From assembly GCA_041589455.1 (NCBI GenBank), contig JBFHVQ010000029.1:1-32516 (forward strand): a stretch of 32,516 nt of DNA. Direction: 5' to 3'. Origin of the DNA: SZUA-229 sp041589455 (GTDB lineage: Bacteria; Pseudomonadota; Gammaproteobacteria; SZUA-229). The translations under genes and the position numbers were made by a program. Below the pieces are notes generated by a model. It saw only the letters and a list, made by a program, of their open reading frames with translations, did not search any database and was not told where the DNA came from. The first letter of the stretch is position 1; every line of letters starts with the position of its first letter. Below are positions 15,247 to 22,147 of this stretch, piece after piece.

Positions 15247-15972
15247 TTAAGCTGTCTTTTTAGTAGAAAACCAGCGTAATCCTTCGGATGATGTTAGCTC
15301 GATATGGCCTCTAGAGAGTTTGATGCAATTTTTTCGTTCAAACTCCTTGAGTATTCGGCTAACGACCTCACGTGTGGTGCCAAGCTCATGCGCTAGATCC
15401 TGATGAGTGACCTTAAGAACTGGGTCCTGATTGCGTTCAAAGAGGCCGCCAAGCATACAGGCGAGGCGCATGTCCAGGTGATTAAATACCGTGTCCTGAA
15501 TTAGATAAATGGTTTCACAAAGTCGTTCTGTTAGCGTTGTTAATACGTAGTCGCGAAATGTGGCGGAGCTGCTTAGAACGGATTTAAAATGGTCTGAGCT
15601 AATCGCCAGCGCTGTGACGTCAGACTCAGTCACCGCAATCGCATTGAATGACTGGTTTTTCATCAGGCTGTTCAGGCTAAGAATACATAGGTCACCTGCC
15701 TGCACACGGTAAAGTGTGATTTCACGACCATCTTCGGCGCTCTGGTAAAGGCGAATGGTGCCTTCAAGAATAAGCATAAAGTTATTGCATGTTGAACTAC
15801 CACTGAACAGGGTTGTGTCGGCTTTGATAGACATGCTTTTAGCCTGGTCTATAGTTTCGGTCCAGCATGCATCATCAATACCCGCAAGCACTGGGTAGAT
15901 TTTATTGAGCTGATGAAAGCGGTCATCAGAACGGCCCTCGTCCTGCGGACTGACTGTGTGAAAAAACTGCAT
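15247..15972 (-). CDS. Crp/Fnr-family transcription regulator
   Basis: I start at the ATG at 15972 (MQFFHTVSPQ, 241 residues); the frame continues upstream to a GTG at 16014, but GGGG precedes the ATG. It has a cyclic nucleotide-binding-like beta roll (about 25-135), a dimerisation helix and a C-terminal winged helix-turn-helix (HQDLAHELGTTREVVSRILKEFERK). No N-terminal cysteine cluster as in FNR is seen, so an oxygen-sensing 4Fe-4S cluster is not expected. The CILSLNSLM stretch resembles the Cys-containing loop common in regulators of this subgroup. It is divergent from the cytochrome b561 operon, which it may control. The signal is unknown. Confidence 0.9.
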   Translation of the reverse strand: MQFFHTVSPQDEGRSDDRFHQLNKIYPVLAGIDDACWTETIDQAKSMSIKADTTLFSGSSTCNNFMLILEGTIRLYQSAEDGREITLYRVQAGDLCILSLNSLMKNQSFNAIAVTESDVTALAISSDHFKSVLSSSATFRDYVLTTLTERLCETIYLIQDTVFNHLDMRLACMLGGLFERNQDPVLKVTHQDLAHELGTTREVVSRILKEFERKNCIKLSRGHIELTSSEGLRWFSTKKTA

Positions 15973-16407
15973 GCCGATACCCCGTATTACCTGAAAAAGA
16001 AGTGTTATATGCACTTCAAGCCATTAAGTTAAAATTAGAATGCTGGCTGTTTGTTATTTTAGAAATGTCACCCCATGCAGTATGTGATATTTGTTACACT
16101 GCTCATCAAGGGAGAGTTTCATCTTAGAGATAATTATGGGATAGAACGCCAGTGAATAAATCACTCATTTAGGTGGGGGCAATATATATAAGCAATATCT
16201 AAATAACGAGTGTTTATACAAAAATTTAGATAATTGACTGATTTAATTTAGTTTTATGTCTAAATTATATGTCTGAAAAGCTGTGCCTCAGAGTGAAATA
16301 TTAAAAAAATAATTAAGTATGGATGAATAAAAATAGCCTGTAATCGCCGGATGATGCTTTTTCAAGCTAAATTATAATAAGGCAACATTTAAAATAAAGA
16401 GGCGTTG
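15973..16407. other. Regulatory gap between Crp/Fnr gene and cytochrome b561
   Basis: This 435-base AT-rich region separates divergent genes. It contains TGTGATATTTGTTACA (16083-16098), which matches the Crp consensus TGTGA-N6-TCACA except for one base, and AGTGA-ATAAA-TCACT (16151-16165). Nothing else in it looks like a gene. Confidence 0.5.
16083..16098. promoter_or_regulatory. Crp-like operator candidate
   Basis: TGTGA-N6-TTACA matches the Crp-type consensus in nine of ten half-site positions. It lies 111 bases upstream of the ATG of the Crp/Fnr gene, so autoregulation is the simplest reading. Confidence 0.4.
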
Positions 16408-16971
16408 ATGCAGTATAAGAATACAGTTAATAGCTATGGCCTGTTTAGTATTTGCCTGCACTGGACTGGTGCCTTGCTGGTTATTCTACTGTTTCTTATC
16501 GGCTGGTATATGGTGAAACTTGACTACTATGATACCTGGTATAACACGGCACCATGGTTGCATAAGGGGCTGGGTGTAATTGTTGTGCTTCTTTATATCA
16601 TCAGGTACTGCTGGATATTATATTCAGGTAAGCCCGTGGCATTGAACAACTCACGGTATTACGAGCATATCTTGTCGCGCGTGATGCATGCTTTATTCTA
16701 TTTGGTTGTTCTTATGCTATCGGCTACAGGTTATCTGATGACCGGTGCATCGGGTGCTGCAATCGAACTGTTTGATTTGGCTGATCTACCTTCATTGATG
16801 GAGTTAAATGAAGTAACAGTTGATTTACTTGGAGAACTGCATAAATGGGGGGCATATATGCTGATGCTGATGTTGATATTGCATAGCCTGGCAGCATTGA
16901 AACATCACTATATAGATCGGGATTTAACCTTAAAACGAATAATACAACCTGGATTGATGGAGGATAAATAA
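16408..16971 (+). CDS. Cytochrome b561-type membrane di-haem protein
   Basis: This 187-residue protein has four transmembrane helices and the histidine pattern of bacterial cytochrome b561: His in LHWTG (about 20), HKGLG (about 54), HALFY (about 93) and HKWG (about 145), which would ligate two b-type haems. It should carry quinol-linked electron transfer or superoxide scavenging. ATG 16408 is preceded by AGAGG at 5 bases; a TTG one codon upstream is not needed. The stop overlaps the yceI start as TAATG. The operon is cytochrome b561-yceI-ldhA. Confidence 0.93.
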   Translation: MQYKNTVNSYGLFSICLHWTGALLVILLFLIGWYMVKLDYYDTWYNTAPWLHKGLGVIVVLLYIIRYCWILYSGKPVALNNSRYYEHILSRVMHALFYLVVLMLSATGYLMTGASGAAIELFDLADLPSLMELNEVTVDLLGELHKWGAYMLMLMLILHSLAALKHHYIDRDLTLKRIIQPGLMEDK

Positions 16972-17549
16972 TGAAGTTATATAAAATAGTATTAATGAGC
17001 TTATTGTTAATACCCAGCATGGCTCAGTCGAATGAATATGTAATAGATAAGAAAGGCATGCATGCATCTATTCAGTTTCGAGTCTCACATTTAGGGTATA
17101 GCTGGTTATGGGGGCGCTTTAATGAATTCGAAGGTCGCTTTAATTATGATAGTAAGGAACCTGAAAAATCCACGGTGAATGTAACGATTAAAACTCACAG
17201 TGTAGATTCGAATCATGCCGAACGTGATAAGCATTTGCGTAGTGATGACTTTCTCGATGTGAAGAAGTATCCAGAAGCAAGCTTTGTCAGTACTTCTTAT
17301 CAGCCTGATAATAATGGAGGTGGTATCCTGAATGGTGACTTTACCTTGCGTGGTATAACCAAGCCGATAAGTATTAGTGTTAAGTTTACAGGCGAAGGCG
17401 TTGATCCCTGGGGCGGTTACAGAGCAGGTTTTGAAGGCACAACTAAATTCCTGATGTCGGATTATAAAATAAAGAAAGACCTTGGGCCTGCCTCAAAAGA
17501 AGTGGAGCTATTCCTGGTGGTCGAGGGAATCAGAGAAAAAGTAAATTAA
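16971..17549 (+). CDS. yceI: YceI-family periplasmic lipocalin-like protein
   Basis: YceI proteins bind isoprenoid-type hydrophobic ligands such as polyprenyl chains and are often encoded next to cytochrome b561. This 192-residue protein has a Sec signal peptide (MKLYKIVLMSLLLIPSMAQS), then the beta-barrel pattern with VIDKKGMHASIQFRVSHLGYSWLWGRF, the HLRSDDFLDVKKYPEASF motif and a GDFTLRGITKPI segment. The start overlaps the cytochrome b561 stop by one base, which indicates translational coupling. LdhA follows after 17 bases. Confidence 0.95.
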   Translation: MKLYKIVLMSLLLIPSMAQSNEYVIDKKGMHASIQFRVSHLGYSWLWGRFNEFEGRFNYDSKEPEKSTVNVTIKTHSVDSNHAERDKHLRSDDFLDVKKYPEASFVSTSYQPDNNGGGILNGDFTLRGITKPISISVKFTGEGVDPWGGYRAGFEGTTKFLMSDYKIKKDLGPASKEVELFLVVEGIREKVN

Positions 17550-17566
17550 TGAATTCTGAGAATTGA

Positions 17567-18556
17567 ATGAAAATACTTTTTTACAGTGCAAGAGAATATG
17601 ATGTTGAGACCTTTAATGAGTCAAATAAAATAGCGCAAAATGATATTAAGTATGTTGAAGAAAAATTAAATAATAACACGGTACATCTGGCTCAGGGTTA
17701 CTCGGCAATTTGTGTGTTCGTAAATGATTGCCTTGATCGGGAAGTAATAGATGGGCTAGCTGAAAAGGATGTCGGCCTGATTGCATTGCGATGTGCGGGC
17801 TTTAATAATGTAGATATTGAGCGTTGTAAGCAAAAAGCAATAAAAGTCGTCAGAGTTCCTGAATATTCTCCGTATGCAGTTGCGGAGCATGCGCTGTGTT
17901 TGATGTTGTCACTTAATAGAAAAATAAATAAGTCATATAACCGAGTTCGGGATGGAAATTTTTCTTTACAAGGATTGCTAGGGTTTGATTTTCATGGCAA
18001 GACAATAGGAATAATTGGTACCGGCAAGATTGGAAGCGTGCTTGCAAAGATTGTTGTTGCTATGGGGATGAGAGTTGTTGCATATGATCCATTTACGAAC
18101 CTGGAATGCATAAATCTGGGTGTGGAGTATGTTTCAATAGATGAGCTGTATGAATTGTCGGATGTTATTTCGCTGCACTGTCCGTTAAACGATCATACGA
18201 AGTATCTCATTAATCAAAAAGCCATCGATAAAATGAAAGATGGCGTTATGTTGATCAATACGAGTCGCGGTGCAGTTGTAGATACTTGTGCATTAATTGA
18301 TGGATTAAAGAGTAAAAAAATTGGTTATCTGGGGATGGATGTATACGAACAGGAGGCAAACCTGTTTTTTATGGATAAGTCCTGTGAAATTATAGATGAT
18401 GATGTGTTTGAGAGGTTGTTAACCTTTCCAAATGTATTAATCACAGCGCATCAGGGATTTTTTACTGAGCAAGCATTAATGAATATCGCAGATACAACAT
18501 TGCAAAGTGTAGAGGCGTTCGAAAATAAACAGTTGCTTAGATATGAGGTTAAATAA
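17567..18556 (+). CDS. ldhA: Fermentative D-lactate dehydrogenase LdhA
   Basis: LdhA reduces pyruvate to D-lactate with NADH during fermentation. The 329-residue protein has exactly the E. coli LdhA length and close sequence: FVNDCLDREVIDGL, IALRCAGFNNVD, the Rossmann motif GTGKIG, HCPLN, NTSRGA with the catalytic Arg, DVYEQE with the Glu and TAHQGF with the catalytic His. It follows yceI by 17 bases and is probably the third gene of that operon, an unusual partner. A hairpin at 18570-18606 follows. The combination with a divergent Crp/Fnr regulator suggests that the operon responds to electron acceptor supply. Confidence 0.95.
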   Translation: MKILFYSAREYDVETFNESNKIAQNDIKYVEEKLNNNTVHLAQGYSAICVFVNDCLDREVIDGLAEKDVGLIALRCAGFNNVDIERCKQKAIKVVRVPEYSPYAVAEHALCLMLSLNRKINKSYNRVRDGNFSLQGLLGFDFHGKTIGIIGTGKIGSVLAKIVVAMGMRVVAYDPFTNLECINLGVEYVSIDELYELSDVISLHCPLNDHTKYLINQKAIDKMKDGVMLINTSRGAVVDTCALIDGLKSKKIGYLGMDVYEQEANLFFMDKSCEIIDDDVFERLLTFPNVLITAHQGFFTEQALMNIADTTLQSVEAFENKQLLRYEVK

Positions 18557-18569
18557 GTTTTGAAAAAAG

Positions 18570-18606
18570 AACCCCGAGTATACCGGGGTTATGACAATTT
18601 TTGTCA
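18570..18606 (+). terminator. Double hairpin downstream of ldhA
   Basis: AACCCCG (18570-18576) and CGGGGTT (18584-18590) form a 7-bp stem with a 7-base loop. TGACAA (18592-18597) and TTGTCA (18601-18606) form a second. There is no T run after the first on the plus strand, but an A tract before it makes it look like a minus-strand terminator. It is the likely ldhA end. Confidence 0.55.
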
Positions 18607-18639
18607 CTTACTCAATGGTAAGGGGTTTTCAAAAAGCAA

Positions 18640-18653
18640 TTGAATATTATCAA
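18640..18653 (+). promoter_or_regulatory. FNR-like operator upstream of permease
   Basis: TTGAA-TATT-ATCAA matches the FNR consensus TTGAT-N4-ATCAA with one mismatch, 62 bases before the permease ATG. A TATATG at 18669-18674 could be the -10 box, but the spacing from the operator centre (about -33) is not ideal. Confidence 0.35.
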
Positions 18654-18715
18654 TCGATCAGGCTGATTTATATGGGCAAAATTCCTTTTTAACTGGTTTA
18701 TAGACAGTTGTAGTC

Positions 18716-19948
18716 ATGGCTCAAGATAAAGTAAAACTAAAGCGTAGTATCGGGCTGGCACTCATTACTTTTTATGGGCTTGGGAATATTCTCGGAGCCG
18801 GTATTTATGTTTTAGTTGGAAAAGTGGCGGGTCAGGCGGGGTATTTTGCGCCATTGTCATTTATAGTCGCATCAATTATAGCTGCGCTTTCTGCAGTGAC
18901 CTATGCAGAAATGTCTTCTCGATATCCAGTAAGCGCGGGAGGTGCAGCGTACATTGATGAAGGTTTCTCAAAGCCGGCGCTATCTGTGTTGGTTGGTTTG
19001 ATGATTGCGTTTTCAGGTATGGTTTCATCAGCTGTCATTTCACATGGTTTTGCGGCCTATCTTCGCGTTTTCATTAATCTGCCGGAATGGTTTATCCTGA
19101 GCTTATTGTTTCTGGTGTTATGTCTGTTGACAATATGGGGTATTAAACAGTCTGCAAGAGTCGCTGCGGCCTTGACCATAATAGAAATCGCCGGACTTGT
19201 GTTAATTGTATATACAGGTACAGATAGTCTGCATAATTCACAATTGAGTTACCAGGAAATTGTTTTGCCGCTTTCAAATTTATCTGCATTTAGCTATGTA
19301 GGTGTATTATCCGGTGCTTTTCTTGCCTTTTATGCCTATATCGGATTTGAAGATATGGTTAATGTGGCTGAAGAAGTTAAACAGCCTGAAAAAAATATGC
19401 CGCGTGCAATTATTTATTGTGTCATTGTTTCAACCATTCTTTATGCTGCTGTATCATTGGTGTCAGTAATGATTGTATCGCCGACTGAGCTGGCAAAGTC
19501 TGCTGCCCCATTAGCAACAGTCTATAGAGCAGCAACCGGGGCAGATCCCGTTGTGATTAGTTTGATTGGTGCTTTTGCAGTGATTAATGGTGCTCTTATA
19601 CAAATGATTATGGCATCTCGTTTGCTCTATGGTATGGCACATAAAAACTGGCTGCCTGAAAGTTTAGGTAAAGTTAATTACAAAACACGGACACCGGTAA
19701 ACAGTATTATTCTTACAGCAACAATAATGTTAGTGCTTGCGCTACTGCTTGATCTGGATGAGCTTGCAGAAATGACGAATTATCTCGTGTTGAGTGTTTT
19801 TGTAATGGTAAATCTTGCTTTAGTAAGAATAAAACTAAAAGGTGATGCTGAAAGTGGTGTTCTTGTTTACTCGATTGGCTTCCCGATTTTTGGTTTTATC
19901 AGCTGCAGTGCATTGATAATACTGCAGCTGATAAGTGCGCTTATTTAG
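18716..19948 (+). CDS. APC-family amino acid permease
   Basis: This 410-residue membrane protein has about 11-12 transmembrane helices, starting with the APC signature GLGNILGAGIYVLVG in helix 1, AEMSSRYPVSAGGAAYI before helix 3, and a conserved FLAFYAYIGFEDMVNVAEEVKQPEKNMPRAI in the middle. It should be a secondary transporter of an amino acid or amine; the specificity cannot be told. It is monocistronic by position, and its stop lies 2 bases from the convergent cnoX stop. The last 50 coding bases carry a 14-bp inverted repeat. A possible FNR-like site lies upstream. Confidence 0.93.
   Translation: MAQDKVKLKRSIGLALITFYGLGNILGAGIYVLVGKVAGQAGYFAPLSFIVASIIAALSAVTYAEMSSRYPVSAGGAAYIDEGFSKPALSVLVGLMIAFSGMVSSAVISHGFAAYLRVFINLPEWFILSLLFLVLCLLTIWGIKQSARVAAALTIIEIAGLVLIVYTGTDSLHNSQLSYQEIVLPLSNLSAFSYVGVLSGAFLAFYAYIGFEDMVNVAEEVKQPEKNMPRAIIYCVIVSTILYAAVSLVSVMIVSPTELAKSAAPLATVYRAATGADPVVISLIGAFAVINGALIQMIMASRLLYGMAHKNWLPESLGKVNYKTRTPVNSIILTATIMLVLALLLDLDELAEMTNYLVLSVFVMVNLALVRIKLKGDAESGVLVYSIGFPIFGFISCSALIILQLISALI
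19896..19934. repeat. 14-bp inverted repeat in the last codons of the permease
   Basis: TTATCAGCTGCAGT (19896-19909) and ACTGCAGCTGATAA (19921-19934) are perfect complements with an 11-base loop. The element sits inside the coding sequence just before two convergent stop codons at 19946-19953, where it could fold on either transcript and act as a shared terminator. The T runs are lacking. Confidence 0.65.
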
Positions 19949-19950
19949 AA

Positions 19951-20823
19951 CTAGCTAGACAATAGGTTAGAGAGCTTGCGTCGAATTTTCTGGGATAGCT
20001 CTGGCTGGTTTTTAGACAGCATATTACTAATCGTGGCAATCATTTCTCTGGCGGCGCCATCTTTGTAATCTGCCTGTTGTTGTAAGATTGTAAATAGTTC
20101 ATCGGCTGCCTCAGCGTATTCGAAATCTGCAAGCATACAGATAGATAAATCAAATCTGGCGTCGTGGTTATCTGGTTCATTGGCTAACGTATCAAGTAAA
20201 GCTGCTTTCCCTGCTGTTTTTAATGCCTGTTTTATGAATGTTATCTGTACGGCAAGTGACTGCCCTGTATCAGTTTGTTTTATTTTTTCAGGGAACTTAT
20301 TAAATAGCTGCTCAGCCTGTTCAAGTTCTCGAATATCCAGGAAAATCTGTACCATATCCATGGCAATTCGAATATTGCCAGGATCTTTCTGTATTGCCTG
20401 TGTGAGTAACATGATGGCATTGGTCGTATTGCCTGAAAGGTGGCTGTTACGGGCTTCCTCGCGAATCGCATCTGATTCCCTGAAAACGCCAAAATCCTTT
20501 AACAGGTTTCGTGCTTCTGCTTCGGTTAGTTGTCCTACTTCATTGCGAGCGACTTTTCCATCCTTAAAAACAATAATAGTAGGAACATTCTTTATTTCAT
20601 ATTTTTCCCGAAGCTCTGTTTGCTCATCAATGTCAATCTTGGCAAAGATAAATTCTTCTGGGAATTCCTTGGCTAAACTGGAAAACATATCAGAAAGAAA
20701 TATGCAGGGTTCTGACCATACTCCAAGGAATAAGGCAACGACAGGAATTTTATGTGAGTTAAGTAGAACGTATTGGTCGAAGCTCTGCTGGCTTACTTCA
20801 AAGATAAAGGCTTGTTTGCTCAA
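19951..20823 (-). CDS. cnoX: Thioredoxin-like chaperedoxin CnoX (YbbN)
   Basis: CnoX is a holdase that protects substrates under oxidative stress and hands them to GroEL/DnaK. The 290-residue protein has an N-terminal thioredoxin fold (about 5-110) in which the usual CGPC is SEPC at 37-40 (WSEPC), so the first cysteine is missing, as in E. coli CnoX (SQHC). VPTIIVFKDGK carries the cis-proline. From about 115 it has helical TPR repeats (ARNSHLSGNTTNAIMLLTQAI, PGNIRIAMDMVQIF), as in the family. It converges on the permease gene, with 2 bases between stops. Confidence 0.9.
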   Translation of the reverse strand: MSKQAFIFEVSQQSFDQYVLLNSHKIPVVALFLGVWSEPCIFLSDMFSSLAKEFPEEFIFAKIDIDEQTELREKYEIKNVPTIIVFKDGKVARNEVGQLTEAEARNLLKDFGVFRESDAIREEARNSHLSGNTTNAIMLLTQAIQKDPGNIRIAMDMVQIFLDIRELEQAEQLFNKFPEKIKQTDTGQSLAVQITFIKQALKTAGKAALLDTLANEPDNHDARFDLSICMLADFEYAEAADELFTILQQQADYKDGAAREMIATISNMLSKNQPELSQKIRRKLSNLLSS

Positions 20824-20926
20824 GGGGTAATCCTGTCTAAAAATAAAATAGCATTATAGCCTGCCGTGTCTCTTGATTGAAGTTGTCACTGAAAGAATAT
20901 GACGGATGTAATTGGTGAAATAGATT

Positions 20927-21760
20927 TTACAGGGTCTCGATTCGGTTTCTACCGTTATCCTTCGCGATATAGAGTATTTTATCTGAGCGCTTTAGAAGGT
21001 CGTCATGGGTATCAGATTTTTGGACCTGGGTTACGCCAAAGCTGGCTGTTACTACACCAACAGGAGATATTTGGGTGTTGAGTAGTAGTTTTCTAAGGTT
21101 TTCGGATACTCGTACAGCTTCGCTTTCTTCAGTTTCTATGAGTAATACCAGGAATTCTTCGCCGCCCCATCTTGCAACACTGTCTGATTTTCGAATGTTG
21201 GAGCTAATGAGCTGAGAAAAATGTTTTATAATCATGTCACCAACATCGTGACCGTGATTGTCATTGATTTTTTTGAAATAGTCGATATCAATATTTATTA
21301 AAGAGAAGGGTTTGTTGTACCGATTAAAGCGTTGAAATTCATAATCCAGGATTTCAGTGAATTTTCGTCTATTTAATAAGCCAGTTAGAGGGTCTGTGTT
21401 CGCAAGATACTCAAGTTCTTCTGTTTTCTCGATCAGACTTTGGGTGCGCTCTGCAATGGTGTCCTCAAGCTGCTTCTGGTAGCCAATGAGCAGATTGTCC
21501 AGAAGTATTTGTTTTTTTAAAATATGGCCAGAAAAAAAACCCATAATGATGAATACAATCACAATCAGGATTCGCATCCAGAGTTCACTGGCCTCATCTG
21601 GCGAGGTCAGATTTTCCATGAAGCCTTGTTCTTCGCCCAGGATATATACATCGGTAATAGTGTCAATTACCCATATGAAACACCCCATTAGCAGCCCTGC
21701 AATGGGTAGCATTGCAGGGCTGATTATTGTGGCATTACGCTGTTTTTCAGGATTGTCCAT
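20927..21760 (-). CDS. Membrane diguanylate cyclase (GGDEF)
   Basis: This 277-residue protein has two transmembrane helices (about 14-40 and 60-80), a coiled coil (QKQLEDTIAERTQSLIEKTEELEYLA) and a GGDEF domain from about 118 to the end. The active loop is GGEEF at 199-203, and RKSD five residues before it is the inhibitory-site motif (RxxD). NIDIDYFKKINDNHGH is the metal-binding segment. Only a short loop lies between the helices, so no large sensor domain is present. It is downstream of fdxA by 48 bases and probably in the polB-fdxA transcript. Confidence 0.93.
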   Translation of the reverse strand: MDNPEKQRNATIISPAMLPIAGLLMGCFIWVIDTITDVYILGEEQGFMENLTSPDEASELWMRILIVIVFIIMGFFSGHILKKQILLDNLLIGYQKQLEDTIAERTQSLIEKTEELEYLANTDPLTGLLNRRKFTEILDYEFQRFNRYNKPFSLINIDIDYFKKINDNHGHDVGDMIIKHFSQLISSNIRKSDSVARWGGEEFLVLLIETEESEAVRVSENLRKLLLNTQISPVGVVTASFGVTQVQKSDTHDDLLKRSDKILYIAKDNGRNRIETL

Positions 21761-21808
21761 ATTTACTGCTAGAAAAGTCTTTATCTCTGTTGTTTTTTAT
21801 TTCAGTTA

Positions 21809-22132
21809 TTAACGTTCGAGTAGATGCCGTTTTTCTTGAATGGATTCCCATTGTTCAGCATCGTCAGGTGCCGGTTTTATTTCGTTGATAACAGGCCATA
21901 GTTTGGCAAGCTCTTCATTAAGGGCTAGAAAGTCAGACTGGTCGTCGGGCAAATCCTGCTCATCGTAAATCGCATTGACAGGGCATTCTGGAACGCATAA
22001 CTGACAGTCTATGCATTCTTCAGGGTCAATAACGAGGAAGTTGGGGCCTTCGTGAAAGCAGTCTACAGGGCATACATCGACACAGTCGGTATATTTGCAT
22101 TTGATGCAGCTCTCCGTAACTACGAATGTCAT
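21809..22132 (-). CDS. fdxA: 7Fe ferredoxin FdxA
   Basis: FdxA is a small electron carrier with one 3Fe-4S and one 4Fe-4S cluster. The 107-residue protein has the exact length of the Azotobacter FdxA type. Cysteines at 9, 17, 21 and then 40, 43, 46 and 50 (CIDCQLCVPEC) give the two-cluster pattern, with C12 and C25 extra. The C-terminal tail (WPVINEIKPAPDDAEQWE) is characteristic of the family. It starts 15 bases after the polB stop, with GGAG about 9 bases upstream. Confidence 0.96.
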   Translation of the reverse strand: MTFVVTESCIKCKYTDCVDVCPVDCFHEGPNFLVIDPEECIDCQLCVPECPVNAIYDEQDLPDDQSDFLALNEELAKLWPVINEIKPAPDDAEQWESIQEKRHLLER

Positions 22133-22147
22133 ATATCAAGGCTCCAG

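Noticed and set aside
20899..21081. Plus-strand frame of 60 codons overlapping the diguanylate cyclase
   Set aside because: It is antisense to the GGDEF coding sequence, with no motif.
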